Source: Kaistella antarctica
GTDB lineage: Bacteria; Bacteroidota; Bacteroidia; Flavobacteriales; Weeksellaceae
Length of the DNA: 64,000 nt
Direction: 5' to 3'
Assembly (NCBI RefSeq): GCF_900109615.1
Contig: NZ_FOIX01000001.1
Span: 868,001-932,000, forward strand
Shown: positions 1-9,197 of the stretch, one piece after another
Layout: each line of letters starts with the position of its first letter
Position numbering within the stretch: position 1 is the first letter of the stretch
Translations under genes and position numbers: made by a program
Notes under the pieces: generated by a model
The model's input: the letters and a program-made list of their open reading frames with translations, nothing else
What the model was told of the DNA's origin: nothing
The model's database searches: none

Positions 1-120
1 ATTTCCATTAAATTAAATTATTTTGCTAAAGAAAGTATTTTAGAAAACCTAATTCATTTACTCGATTCAGATAAAGTGAAAATGCTCAATTTTAGAACAT
101 ATTGCTACAATCGTGATTAA
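1..120 (+). CDS. C-terminal end of an unidentified protein (partial)
   Basis: An open frame enters from the left edge in frame 1 and closes with TAA at 118-120, leaving 39 residues that end in CYNRD. It is charged and probably helical, with no motif I can name. It stops 43 bases before fmt on the same strand, so the two may be co-transcribed. A RecQ-type helicase precedes fmt in some flavobacteria as I remember it, but nothing in these 39 residues proves that identity. Confidence 0.5.
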   Translation: MSIKLNYFAKESILENLIHLLDSDKVKMLNFRTYCYNRD

Positions 121-163
121 CGAAATCTAATATTTATTAAATCCTATTCAATTATTATACTCC

Positions 164-1111
164 ATGAAATCATTAAAAATTATATTTTTCGGAACACCAG
201 AATTTGCAAAAACTTCTTTACAAGCAATTCACCAGTCTCATCACGAAGTTGTGGGTGTGGTCACCGTAGCGGATAAAGCCAGTGGGCGAGGACAAAAAAT
301 TAATCAATCTGCGGTGAAAGTTTTTGCAGTTGAAAATGAGTTGCCTTTTTTTCAACCTGAAAAATTACGTGATCCAGAATTTTTGGAAGAAATTGCAAAA
401 CTTAATGCTGATGTATTTGTGGTTGTTGCTTTTCGAATGATGCCGAAGATTTTATTTGAAATGCCAGAACTGGGAACTTTCAATTTGCATGCTTCTCTGC
501 TTCCTGATTATCGTGGAGCCGCGCCAATTAATTACGCGGTGATCAATGGCGAAAAGAAAACTGGCGCCACCACTTTTTTTATTAATGAAAAAATTGATGA
601 AGGAAATATTCTTTTGCAAAATGAAATCGCTATTTCACCTAATGAAAATGCCGGAGAATTGCATGATCGATTAATGGAAATGGGAGCTAAATTAGTTGTT
701 GACACTTTAAATGGACTAGCCGAAAATTCAATTAAAGAGCAACCACAACCTACCGTTGAGCATCCGAAAAATGCGTTTAAAATTTTTAAGGAAGATACCC
801 GAATCGACTGGAATCAAAATTCGGAGATAGTTCATAATTTCATCCGTGGAATGTCACCCTATCCAGCCGCATTTACTTCAATAAAAATTGGTGAAGATGA
901 AAAGGTTTTAAAAATATTTAAAGGATCTTTCGAAAAGTCGGAGCAAGATAAACTGCCGGGAACGTTAGAAATTGACAAGCACCAATTTAAAATCTTCACT
1001 AAGAATGGTTTATATCTTCCTGAAGAAGTTCAACTCGAGGGCAAAAAAAGAATGTCGCTCAAGGATTTTCTGAATGGCTTTCAACACTTCGATCATATTT
1101 CTATGTTCTAA
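164..1111 (+). CDS. fmt: Methionyl-tRNA formyltransferase
   Basis: Transfers a formyl group from 10-formyl-THF to Met-tRNA-fMet in the cytoplasm, preparing the initiator tRNA. The 315 residues match the usual length. The N-terminal hydrolase fold opens with IIFFGTPEFA near residues 6-15. The catalytic loop NLHASLLPDYRGAAPI near residue 107 holds the Asn and His of the active site, and the C-terminal RNA-binding domain covers about 205-315. The ATG start is followed at once by the first beta strand. It is convergent with the next gene with a one-base gap, and no terminator fits between them. Confidence 0.96.
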   Translation: MKSLKIIFFGTPEFAKTSLQAIHQSHHEVVGVVTVADKASGRGQKINQSAVKVFAVENELPFFQPEKLRDPEFLEEIAKLNADVFVVVAFRMMPKILFEMPELGTFNLHASLLPDYRGAAPINYAVINGEKKTGATTFFINEKIDEGNILLQNEIAISPNENAGELHDRLMEMGAKLVVDTLNGLAENSIKEQPQPTVEHPKNAFKIFKEDTRIDWNQNSEIVHNFIRGMSPYPAAFTSIKIGEDEKVLKIFKGSFEKSEQDKLPGTLEIDKHQFKIFTKNGLYLPEEVQLEGKKRMSLKDFLNGFQHFDHISMF

Positions 1112-1112
1112 A

Positions 1113-3440
1113 TTAATCTCTGTTTTTCAGCAATACCCAACCTTTGTAGGTAACCGGTGAGTTGGTTGCGGGCTCGATCCAGTTTAAAATATACCAATAC
1201 GTTCCAGTCGTAAGCGGTTGGCCGTTCATCTTTCCATCCCAAATATAAGGTGGTTTTTGAGAGATGAAAACTTGATTTCCATAACGATTGTAGATTTCTA
1301 TCTTGACGTCTTTTTTAATACTTAAATCGGAGTAATCTAAGAAATCATTTTTGCCGTCTCCATTTGGGGTGATAACATTTATTAAGTTAAGGATGAGGAA
1401 TTGAAATTCACTTAATTCACACTTATTTTTATCTCTGGCATACATCGTGTGCAAACCGCGTGAGATGTTCTGAAATATATTAGAATTGGTGAAGTCTTGG
1501 TCTATTTTAGAATCAAGTGAATATTGATAAGCAGGTTGTCCACCATTTACAAAAACGGTTGCTGTATTTCCGGACACTTCAACGTTGGTGATTCGTGGAA
1601 TTTCAGCTGCTGTAATTTTTACAAACTGTCGATAAACGCAACCGTTTGAACTTAGATCTACCCAGTAATCTCCAATACCCACATTTGAAATACTTGATTC
1701 TAAAATACCTTCTTCACCAGTACTCCATTTATAATAATCGAATCCAGCACCAGCATCTAAAGTAGTTTTCGCAATACCACAAATGCTGTCATCACGTAAA
1801 ATGCTTGATTCATTGGGGGTTTTTTTAATAATGGTAATTTCACCCACATTGGCACAGTCTGTTCCATTTTGTACTCTAATTCCAAATGTGTGAGATGCAG
1901 AACTTAACGTTTGGTCAGCTAAAATTGGATTTTTGTTATTTCTTGCATCTGCGGGAGTAGCGAAAAACAAAGGAGCAATTGTTGTATTTGATGTAAACTC
2001 TTTTGTGTACTTATTCAAGTCCAATACAACTGAACCACTACGTTCTCTATCACAAATCGGAGTAGCTGTGAATGTGTTTTTTATAAGCGGTGTTTTCTTT
2101 CCAATGATCAATTTGAATTTTCCATATTCAGGTAAACATCCTAAGCTACTTTCAACTCTTACGTAAATTTCAGTATCAGCGGTCAAAACCCAGTCGTCTG
2201 GTAAGGGTATTCCTGTATCATATCGGGCATCGTCTTCATCAAGATAATATTTAGGCAGGAAAGTAGGATTAAAGTCATTGATAACTCTAGTACTTAAATC
2301 ATTGAAATCAATAGGGATCTTTCCGTTTAATTTTTCATCGCAGAATTCATAAGTTCCATAATTAACGACAGCTTTTGGCTGAATTTCAACTTTAATCGAG
2401 CCTTTCAAAATACACCCTGCTAAATCAACTTCTACCTGATAGTTACCGCTGCTACCTGGCAAACCCGATAGTTTTAAGATTGCATTTGTTTCTAATGGCA
2501 GTAGAATACCTTCTTTATACCATTTGTATGAAGTTGCCCCTGGAGTTGTTGCGTCTAAGTCTTTTGTTATTCCTTCGCAAATTGCATTATCGGTAGTAAT
2601 TAAAAGATCGGGACCAAGGTTCTTTTTACCAGCAAAACTTCCGGCTTTTAAAAATACTGCAGAGTCATGGGATGTGGTATCATAGTCTGCTATAACCAGC
2701 TTAATATGATATTTCTGTCCTGGAATAATATTTGTTTTGGCCGTTAATACCTTAGTTTGACCGTCAAAATTTGTGGGTGAATCTACACGAGGAGAATCGG
2801 GCAGATAATTGAAGCGATCAAAATACATAGGATTTCTCGGACAGTCTGTGCCACCCCTCACGGTTTGTGATGAAACTGGCTGATTAGTTCCCGGGACTAA
2901 GGCAATATTGTTGTAGTAAGGATCTCCATCTTGTCTAATAAGAAAAGCAAAAGAATCAAAATAAGCACAGCCGCTCTTCTGATATTCTTCTGACAACAGC
3001 ATATACTCAAAACTGATTTCTGTTGTATTGTTCGCAATAAAATCAAACTCGAGAGAGGTTGCATTAATATATTTTGTCGGAGATGTTTGAAAAGCATTTG
3101 CTAAATCTAAATCACCCAGCCAATTGTACGCACCATCACTCAACAATGATGTGTTAGGTCCAGGTGCCTTTTGCGCACTTCCTGTACTTAAAATAATACC
3201 TTTGTCAATAGCAAAAGGTAACGTACCTTTCTCGAAATAGCCGTAGCTAAAAGGTTCGGTGCTTGCGTAATCCTGCCATCCTTTTACAGTAGCGTTTGAA
3301 AAAGTGATGCAGCTTGCATTGTTGACGCCGATAAATTTTTTGACGAGATCATCTGCGCTTTTGGAAGTCACCGTAATATATTGCTGCGAATTTCCTGCGA
3401 TAAAGAATAAACCAAAAAGTAGAAGAAGTGTTTTTTTCAA
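1113..3440 (-). CDS. Secreted choice-of-anchor L protein with T9SS type B (gliding-motility) C-terminus
   Basis: A 775-residue exported protein. Residues 1-19 are a Sec signal peptide (MKKTLLLLFGLFFIAGNSQ). About 25-265 resembles the choice-of-anchor L domain, followed by an Ig/PKD-like segment near 275-355 and further beta-rich repeats. The last 90 residues carry TPNGDGKNDFL and end in KGWVLLKNRD, the type B sorting domain of T9SS cargo. The start codon is TTG at 3440: the signal peptide begins exactly there and I see no in-frame ATG upstream. A surface or released adhesin is likely, but the ligand is unknown. Confidence 0.85.
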   Translation of the reverse strand: MKKTLLLLFGLFFIAGNSQQYITVTSKSADDLVKKFIGVNNASCITFSNATVKGWQDYASTEPFSYGYFEKGTLPFAIDKGIILSTGSAQKAPGPNTSLLSDGAYNWLGDLDLANAFQTSPTKYINATSLEFDFIANNTTEISFEYMLLSEEYQKSGCAYFDSFAFLIRQDGDPYYNNIALVPGTNQPVSSQTVRGGTDCPRNPMYFDRFNYLPDSPRVDSPTNFDGQTKVLTAKTNIIPGQKYHIKLVIADYDTTSHDSAVFLKAGSFAGKKNLGPDLLITTDNAICEGITKDLDATTPGATSYKWYKEGILLPLETNAILKLSGLPGSSGNYQVEVDLAGCILKGSIKVEIQPKAVVNYGTYEFCDEKLNGKIPIDFNDLSTRVINDFNPTFLPKYYLDEDDARYDTGIPLPDDWVLTADTEIYVRVESSLGCLPEYGKFKLIIGKKTPLIKNTFTATPICDRERSGSVVLDLNKYTKEFTSNTTIAPLFFATPADARNNKNPILADQTLSSASHTFGIRVQNGTDCANVGEITIIKKTPNESSILRDDSICGIAKTTLDAGAGFDYYKWSTGEEGILESSISNVGIGDYWVDLSSNGCVYRQFVKITAAEIPRITNVEVSGNTATVFVNGGQPAYQYSLDSKIDQDFTNSNIFQNISRGLHTMYARDKNKCELSEFQFLILNLINVITPNGDGKNDFLDYSDLSIKKDVKIEIYNRYGNQVFISQKPPYIWDGKMNGQPLTTGTYWYILNWIEPATNSPVTYKGWVLLKNRD

Positions 3441-3487
3441 TTCTATAAAAATTAAGACTTCAAAATTACTCCTATTAACCCAATAAA

Positions 3488-3527
3488 AAAATCTCTTTCT
3501 AAGTTATAGAAAGAGATTTTAATCATA
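3488..3527 (-). terminator. Intrinsic terminator of tsf
   Basis: An 11-bp perfect stem (ATCTCTTTCTA with its complement, positions 3491-3501 and 3507-3517) is flanked by A and T runs. On the minus strand it follows the tsf stop by about 20 bases and ends in a T-rich run. Confidence 0.85.
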
Positions 3528-3542
3528 TTTGAAAGTTAGAAA

Positions 3543-4367
3543 TTACGTAAGACTAGCTCTTACATATCCTAAAACTTTTAGATCACTGTTAACAGATTTT
3601 ACGTAGTCAGCTACAGATACTCCTGAATCCTTGATGAATGCTTGGTGTACCAAAGTGTTGTCTTTGTAGAATTTCTGCATTTTACCTTTAAGAATATTAT
3701 CGATAATGTTGGCAGGTTTTCCTTCTTTCGTTAATAATTCTCTTTCGATATCCAATTCTTTGTCAATCGTTTCTTGAGAAACCATTGTTTCGTCTAAAGC
3801 AAGTGGCTTCATTGCAGCAACCTGCATCGAAACAGATTTTGCAACTTCAGCAGCGCCATCTACATTAGCAGATAAAGAAGAGATGGCAGCAATTTTATTT
3901 CCTGCGTGAATATAAGCACCTAAGAAAGGTCCTTCAATTCTTTCGAACGCACCGATTTCTATTTTCTCACCGATTAAACCTGTTTGCTCGATTAATTTAT
4001 CTGCAACAGTTACTCCGTGGAAATCAGATGCTAAGAATTCTTCTTTGTTTGCATAAGCAACTGCCTGCTGTGCAAGTTCGTGTGCTAATTCTACAAAACT
4101 TTCGTTTTTCGCAACGAAATCAGTTTCGCAATTCAACGCGATGATGGTTCCCATCGTGTTGTCTTCGTTTAATTTGGCAATCACAGCACCTTCGTGAGAA
4201 TCTCTGTCTGCTCTGTTGGCAGCAACTTTCTGACCTTTTTTTCTAAGATTTTCGATTGCTTTGTCAAAGTCTCCATCAGCTTCTACTAAAGCTTTTTTGC
4301 AGTCCATCATTCCTGCGCCTGTAATGTTTCTTAATTTAGCTACATCTGCAGCAACTGGTGTATACAT
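3543..4367 (-). CDS. tsf: Translation elongation factor Ts
   Basis: Nucleotide exchange factor for EF-Tu. The 274 residues fit the family. The N-terminal UBA-like part (VAKLRNITGAGMMDCKKAL, residues 9-27) is followed by the conserved TDFVAKNESF segment that contacts EF-Tu. The gene stands alone: rpsB, its usual upstream partner, is absent, and the next gene upstream is divergent. A -7-like TATCTTTG lies about 55 bases upstream. The start is the ATG at 4367, the only start near the conserved N-terminus. Confidence 0.97.
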   Translation of the reverse strand: MYTPVAADVAKLRNITGAGMMDCKKALVEADGDFDKAIENLRKKGQKVAANRADRDSHEGAVIAKLNEDNTMGTIIALNCETDFVAKNESFVELAHELAQQAVAYANKEEFLASDFHGVTVADKLIEQTGLIGEKIEIGAFERIEGPFLGAYIHAGNKIAAISSLSANVDGAAEVAKSVSMQVAAMKPLALDETMVSQETIDKELDIERELLTKEGKPANIIDNILKGKMQKFYKDNTLVHQAFIKDSGVSVADYVKSVNSDLKVLGYVRASLT

Positions 4368-4420
4368 ATTCTTTTATTTATATTAAAAATTGATTAATTT
4401 GGCTATGTTTTTGAGCCTTG

Positions 4421-4428
4421 CAAAGATA
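4421..4428 (-). promoter_or_regulatory. -7 element for tsf
   Basis: TATCTTTG on the minus strand (CAAAGATA on plus) matches TAnnTTTG. A TTTG at a 19-base spacing is missing; the nearest lies only 12 bases upstream. Leader length to the tsf ATG would be about 50 bases. Confidence 0.5.
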
Positions 4429-4503
4429 ATAAATTTCGCACAAACTAAAAAGCGCAATTTTTCGTTCTTATCAAAATCTAATGTTCTAAAAATTAACTCA
4501 TTG

Positions 4504-5082
4504 ATGAAAAAATTTATTTATTTCTTATTTTTATTTATGTCAATTTTTTCCTATGCGCAATCGAAATATACGGTAGCTCAGGTTGAAAAAAGCAGCGATG
4601 CCCAAGTGATTGCCAATTTTATTAAATTCAATCCCAGCCATCCTAAAACACCTGAATTTAAAAGAAAACTTTTTGCGGTTATTAATAATGATAGAACTCC
4701 TGCCGAAAAAGCCCGAGTTGCTAAACCAACTATTACGGCGGTTAATCCCAGCAAGCTGAAAAGGGAAGCGGTAAGAGATGTGGGCAAAACGAACACGAGT
4801 ACTCATCGCAAGAGAACCGAAGATTTATTAAATCATCTTTTTAATAATGATCCTACGAGCAAAACTGCGTATGTGCAAATTGTGAACAAATCGAAGTGTA
4901 ATTTAATCGTAAAAATTAGTGGCAAAAGATTTTACAATCTGAATGTTCCTGCGCTTAATGAAAATTTCATCTTAATTGATAAGGGAACGTATTTGGTGAC
5001 CACTTCCGTTTGTGATGCAAAATATTCTTCTAATAAAAATATAGGGAAGGACATCGTTATTACTTTGAATGCTCCTAAATAA
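4504..5082 (+). CDS. Small secreted protein, DUF6759-like
   Basis: A 192-residue exported protein of unknown function. I chose the ATG at 4504 because it begins a clear signal peptide (MKKFIYFLFLFMSIFSYAQ); the frame is open back to 4390, but that extension precedes the signal. The mature part has a basic, proline-containing linker and a C-terminal domain of about 75 residues starting at YVQIVNKSKCNLIVKISGK, with two cysteines that could form a disulfide. It resembles a Chryseobacterium-group domain I remember as DUF6759, without confirmation. No sorting domain is evident. Confidence 0.7.
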   Translation: MKKFIYFLFLFMSIFSYAQSKYTVAQVEKSSDAQVIANFIKFNPSHPKTPEFKRKLFAVINNDRTPAEKARVAKPTITAVNPSKLKREAVRDVGKTNTSTHRKRTEDLLNHLFNNDPTSKTAYVQIVNKSKCNLIVKISGKRFYNLNVPALNENFILIDKGTYLVTTSVCDAKYSSNKNIGKDIVITLNAPK

Positions 5083-5087
5083 AAGAT

Positions 5088-5783
5088 CTACTTAGAAAAC
5101 TGATGGAATTCTTCCGTAAGTTTTAAATACTCATCGGTATACTTTCTGGCGGATTTTTCGATAATGAAGTCAGATTCCACAATATCTTTTTTCTCAAATC
5201 CAAATTCCAGTATTAATCTTTTCGGTTTCGAATCCTTGATTCCATAAATCTGTATTTGTCTATTTACATGCAAGCGAAATTTTAAACATTTCTCTTTAAA
5301 AAAAACTCCAGATTCAAAAGGTATTATTACGGAAAACAAACCGATCGAAGATAATAACTCTGACGTATTCGAAATTAGGTGCTCGAATAAAAGTTCTGAT
5401 TGCTGTCTGGCGATAACATCTTTAAGTGAATCGTTTATTTCAAAATAAGGTGGATTAGAAACAACTAAATCGTATTTCTCTTTTGGGTTAAAGTTTTTAT
5501 AGTCTTGCAACAAAACTTTTACTCGATTTTGAAAGGGGGAGTTTCCGAAGTTTCCGGCAGCGATTTCAACTGCATCTTCATTAATATCAATCGCGAGAAT
5601 TCCAGAATTTGGATTTCGTTGAGCCAGCATCAAAGATATTAAACCAGTTCCTGTGCCGACTTCCAGAATATTTCGCGCCTTATCTACCGTTGCGCTCGCA
5701 CCGAGTAAAACCCCATCTGTCCCGACACGAAACACGGTTTCTGCTTGCTGGATACTAAATTGTTTGAAATGAAAAGGCTTCAC
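5088..5783 (-). CDS. trmN6: tRNA1(Val) A37 N6-methyltransferase, TrmN6/YfiC family
   Basis: SAM-dependent N6-adenine methyltransferase expected to act on A37 of a tRNA. The 231 residues show the SAM-binding glycine motif ILEVGTGTGLI near residue 40 and the N6-amino catalytic motif SNPPYF near 110, which define this family. The conserved opening FKQFSIQQ and GTDGVLLGA requires the GTG at 5783, since no ATG lies before the SAM motif. It stops five bases from the convergent neighbour. Confidence 0.88.
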   Translation of the reverse strand: MKPFHFKQFSIQQAETVFRVGTDGVLLGASATVDKARNILEVGTGTGLISLMLAQRNPNSGILAIDINEDAVEIAAGNFGNSPFQNRVKVLLQDYKNFNPKEKYDLVVSNPPYFEINDSLKDVIARQQSELLFEHLISNTSELLSSIGLFSVIIPFESGVFFKEKCLKFRLHVNRQIQIYGIKDSKPKRLILEFGFEKKDIVESDFIIEKSARKYTDEYLKLTEEFHQFSK

Positions 5784-5834
5784 TGCGATAGATAGGGTTT
5801 TTAAAAATTGACAGAAAATTCTTTAGAATTATCC

Positions 5835-7307
5835 TTAACTTTTTTCTATTGACTTAAGATTGTTGGGAAGAGATATGGTAAACGTAGTTCCTTTTCCTAA
5901 TTCAGATTTCACCGATATTTCTCCTTTATAATCTTCCACCATTTTACGAACCATCGTTAGTCCTAGTCCCATACCGCTCGATTTTGAGGTGAAATTGGGT
6001 TCGAAAATACTGCCGTAATATTCTTCCGCAATCCCAATTCCAGTGTCTTCAACGGTAATGATAATTCTTTTCTGTCTCTGTTCTACATCCAAATTAATAA
6101 GATTTTCGCGTTGCTCATCGCCTGCTTGTTTAGCATTAGAAACTAGATTGGTTATGATTCGGGAGAGGTAGATTTTGTCCATCTCGATCATAATTTTCTC
6201 AACATTGGTGTGAAAGTAAATCTTCTCATCGCTGAAAATGTTGATAATATTTTTTATTTCTTTATTTAAGTCAAAAATTTCATTATTCTTTTCAGGTAAT
6301 TGAGCAAATTGCGAAAAAGCATTGGCAACCGTAGCTACTAAATCAATTTGATCGACCATTGTTTTGCTTAGGTGTTTTACTTTCTCGTAAATGTTTGGAT
6401 CTTCTGGATTAAATTTCCTCTCGAAGTTTTGAATGGTCAACTTCATCGGTGTTAACGGATTTTTCACCTCATGGGCAACTTGTTTCGCCATTTCGCGCCA
6501 AGCTTCTTCTTTATCCTTAAAACTAAGTCGTTCTTTTTGTTCTGTAATCTGCAGAATCATTTTATTGTAGGCCTTCACCAGTTGATTCAATTCGTCATTT
6601 TTGTAATAGCGAATGGGTTGCGGATCATCCTCAAATAAAGTAATCCTGTTAATTAAATCTGAAAATTTAGTTACCGCATTTGTTAGGTTATTAGAAATGA
6701 TCCAACTGAGCCAAACCCCAAATGCAATGATAAGCAGATTAACAAAGAAGATATAATTTAAATATCTATTAAATATGCTTACATAAGAAGAATCATTGTG
6801 GTAGTAAGGGAAATAGACTATTGCAATTGGTTGGAGCATATTGTTTTTAAGAATCATGTAAGAGGAGGTCACATTGGCTCCAATTTTTCTGTCGAAGCTT
6901 TTTAGATCGACTCTTTTATCACTTTTTAAAACTCCATTGATAATGTCTAACGGTATTTTTTTGACGGAAATTAAGTTGATGTCTTTATTAGAAATAACAT
7001 AATTGCCCTTTAAATCATAGATGATAATATCTTGATTGTTAATGTCCGCGATTTCGAAAATATCGTTTGAGAGAATTTGGGGCAAATCATCGGTTTGCGC
7101 TTGGGTGTGGCTTACTGCATAATCTAGCGCAGACATAAGCGACTCCGCTCGTTTTTGCAAATCGGTTGTGCTTTGTTCCTTCGCATTATTTTTTAAAATG
7201 AAATAAGAAAGGGTTGAGGAGCCTGTAATGCTGAGCAAACAAATTACTAGAAATCCCCAGAAAACTCTATTGCGTAAACTAAAACCTTTGTATTTACTGA
7301 ATGGCAT
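5835..7307 (-). CDS. NtrY-like membrane sensor histidine kinase (orphan)
   Basis: A 490-residue inner-membrane histidine kinase. TM1 is about 14-38, then an extracytoplasmic sensor of about 145 residues, TM2 about 186-206, HAMP about 206-258, the phospho-acceptor His279 within AHEVKNPLTPMKLTIQ, and an HATPase domain to the end (N box NAKQAG, G boxes GIGIAEE and GMGLGL). The HEVKNPLTP variant is the one found in NtrY-type kinases. It overlaps the end of ribE by 14 bases, so the two are translationally coupled. No response regulator lies in the window, so its partner and signal are unknown. Confidence 0.9.
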   Translation of the reverse strand: MPFSKYKGFSLRNRVFWGFLVICLLSITGSSTLSYFILKNNAKEQSTTDLQKRAESLMSALDYAVSHTQAQTDDLPQILSNDIFEIADINNQDIIIYDLKGNYVISNKDINLISVKKIPLDIINGVLKSDKRVDLKSFDRKIGANVTSSYMILKNNMLQPIAIVYFPYYHNDSSYVSIFNRYLNYIFFVNLLIIAFGVWLSWIISNNLTNAVTKFSDLINRITLFEDDPQPIRYYKNDELNQLVKAYNKMILQITEQKERLSFKDKEEAWREMAKQVAHEVKNPLTPMKLTIQNFERKFNPEDPNIYEKVKHLSKTMVDQIDLVATVANAFSQFAQLPEKNNEIFDLNKEIKNIINIFSDEKIYFHTNVEKIMIEMDKIYLSRIITNLVSNAKQAGDEQRENLINLDVEQRQKRIIITVEDTGIGIAEEYYGSIFEPNFTSKSSGMGLGLTMVRKMVEDYKGEISVKSELGKGTTFTISLPNNLKSIEKS

Positions 7308-7890
7308 TTTTTTTCATCAATTTATTAACATACTTCCCAATGATATCGAATTCGAGATTGACGGTATCTCCCTGCTCCAGACTTTTCATATTCGTGAACT
7401 CCCACGTGTAGGGAATAATTGCTACTGAAAAATCATTTAAGCCACTTTCCGCCACCGTTAAACTAATTCCATTTAAAGTTATTGAACCTTGTGGAACCGT
7501 CGTGTATTCATCAGAGTTTTCATAGGAAATGGTTATAAAAAAACTTCCATCCTTATCTTCTATGTTCTGTACGATACCAGTTTTGTCTACGTGTCCTTGA
7601 ACCAAGTGACCATCGAGTCGACCGTCAAACTTCAAACAACGTTCCAAATTCACTTCAGTACCTACTTTCCATTTACCAAGATTTGTTTTTTCTAAAGTTT
7701 CATCAATCGCCGTCACCCGATAATTCGTTTCGGTAACTTCAACAACGGTTAAGCAGCAGCCATTATGAGCTAAACTTTGATCAATTTTTAATTCTTGTGT
7801 GAAAGGACTATTTAAAATAAAATCAATATTGCTTTCGTTATGATTGATGGCTTCCACAACTCCCGTTGCTTCTACAATTCCTGTAAACAT
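7294..7890 (-). CDS. ribE: Riboflavin synthase alpha chain
   Basis: Converts two molecules of 6,7-dimethyl-8-ribityllumazine to riboflavin plus the pyrimidine precursor. The 198 residues show the two tandem lumazine-binding barrels: MFTGIVEATG at the N-terminus, GCCLTVVE near 44, GHLVQGHVD near 95 opening the second barrel, and the matching LNGISLTV near 140. The length is typical. The downstream kinase gene overlaps its last 14 bases. Other rib genes are not in the window. Confidence 0.95.
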   Translation of the reverse strand: MFTGIVEATGVVEAINHNESNIDFILNSPFTQELKIDQSLAHNGCCLTVVEVTETNYRVTAIDETLEKTNLGKWKVGTEVNLERCLKFDGRLDGHLVQGHVDKTGIVQNIEDKDGSFFITISYENSDEYTTVPQGSITLNGISLTVAESGLNDFSVAIIPYTWEFTNMKSLEQGDTVNLEFDIIGKYVNKLMKKNAIQ

Positions 7891-7981
7891 ATTTTTAGGT
7901 TTTTTAAGAGAAAAGATGAACTAAACATCTAATAATCCTTCAGAATTAAAATAAAGTAAGACTAGTTAATCCTAAATTGTT

Positions 7982-7989
7982 AAATTTGT
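7982..7989 (+). promoter_or_regulatory. -7 element for pdxA
   Basis: TAAATTTG matches TAnnTTTG and lies 31 bases before the pdxA ATG. No clear TTTG is seen at the expected -33 position. Confidence 0.5.
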
Positions 7990-8020
7990 AAAATTCTATT
8001 AATTTTCAAAGATAATAAAA

Positions 8021-9109
8021 ATGAGTCCGAAACAACATAAAATAAAAGTGGGAATTTCTATAGGTGATTACAACGGAATCGGTCCAGAAATCATCATGAA
8101 ATCTCTGAAAGATAAATCTATTACCGATTTTTTTACTCCCATTATTTTTGGTTCCGGAAAGTTGTTTACGTATCAGAAGAACATTTTCAAACTTCAGCAT
8201 GTTTTTAATTATATCAATGAAGTTTCACAAGCACAAGATGATAAAATCAACATGGTGAATTTGTGGAAAGACAATGTTAATGTCGATTTGGGAACGCCTA
8301 CCGAAGAATCGACCCGAATGGCAATTGATTCCTTAGAAGCTGCTACAACTTCGTTAATGAATGGTGAGATTGATGTTTTGGTCACGGCTCCCATTAACAA
8401 AGAAGAAATGATGAAGCACGGTTTCCAGCATGCTGGTCACACCGGATATTTAGAAGAAAAATTTGGAAAAAAAGGATTGATGTTTTTGGTTACTGATGAT
8501 CTGAAAGTTGCGGTCTCTACCCATCATATTCCTATTTCCGAAGTGGCGGCGAATATTTCAAAAGAAAAAATTAAAAAACAAATCAAACTCTTAAACCAAT
8601 GTTTGATTGAAGACTTTTGTGTTGAACGACCTAAAATTGCAGTACTGGGTTTAAATCCTCATTCTGGTGATGGCGGCGCAATCGGCAAAGAAGAAATCGA
8701 AATTATAGAGCCTGCAATCCGCGAATTATTTGATAATGGTATTTTGGTTTTCGGGCCATATCCAGCTGACAGTTATTTCCAACCAAGTAAATATAAAAAC
8801 TTCGATGCCGTATTGGCGATGTATCATGATCAGGGTTTGGCGCCCTTCAAAACATTAGCGTATGAAGAAGGCGTGAATTATACTGCTGGTCTACCATTTA
8901 TCAGAACTTCTCCAGATCATGGCGTTGCTTATGACATCGCTGGAAAAAACGTTGCTGATGAGCAAAGTTTTACTGAAGCTATTTTTATGGCTTTGAAAAT
9001 TTTTAAAAATAGGACTGAGTATAATGACTTAGTAACCAACCGCATGCAGCCTCGCAGAAATTCGTCGGGGAACAATCCCGCTGATGATAAAACAGTTTTA
9101 CGCGGTTAA
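8021..9109 (+). CDS. pdxA: 4-hydroxythreonine-4-phosphate dehydrogenase
   Basis: NAD-dependent oxidation of 4-phosphohydroxy-L-threonine in DXP-dependent pyridoxal phosphate synthesis. The 362 residues contain ISIGDYNGIGPEI near 12-24, the metal-binding histidine segment HAGHTGYLEE, a second metal region NPHSGDGG, and the active-site YHDQGLAPFK. The order matches PdxA throughout. It is transcribed divergently from ribE and ends about 90 bases before the yceD-rpmF unit, which has its own promoter. Confidence 0.96.
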   Translation: MSPKQHKIKVGISIGDYNGIGPEIIMKSLKDKSITDFFTPIIFGSGKLFTYQKNIFKLQHVFNYINEVSQAQDDKINMVNLWKDNVNVDLGTPTEESTRMAIDSLEAATTSLMNGEIDVLVTAPINKEEMMKHGFQHAGHTGYLEEKFGKKGLMFLVTDDLKVAVSTHHIPISEVAANISKEKIKKQIKLLNQCLIEDFCVERPKIAVLGLNPHSGDGGAIGKEEIEIIEPAIRELFDNGILVFGPYPADSYFQPSKYKNFDAVLAMYHDQGLAPFKTLAYEEGVNYTAGLPFIRTSPDHGVAYDIAGKNVADEQSFTEAIFMALKIFKNRTEYNDLVTNRMQPRRNSSGNNPADDKTVLRG

Positions 9110-9154
9110 TAAAGATATACTTAAAACATTTCGCAGAGATTTGTTTAAGATTAA

Positions 9155-9185
9155 TTTGTAATATTAAAAAAAATGCATATTTTTG
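9155..9185 (+). promoter_or_regulatory. Consensus Bacteroidota promoter for yceD-rpmF
   Basis: TTTG at 9155-9158, a 19-base spacer and TATTTTTG at 9178-9185 match both elements exactly. The expected start site is near 9190, only about eight bases before the ATG at 9198, so the mRNA would have almost no leader. Confidence 0.85.
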
Positions 9186-9197
9186 CACCCTCATTTT

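Noticed and set aside
4390..4503. Upstream extension of the secreted protein at 4504
   Set aside because: The added 38 residues precede a clear signal peptide and overlap the tsf promoter region; ATG 4504 is the better start.
9183..9197. Longer yceD start at TTG 9183
   Set aside because: This TTG lies inside the -7 box and would not be on the mRNA.
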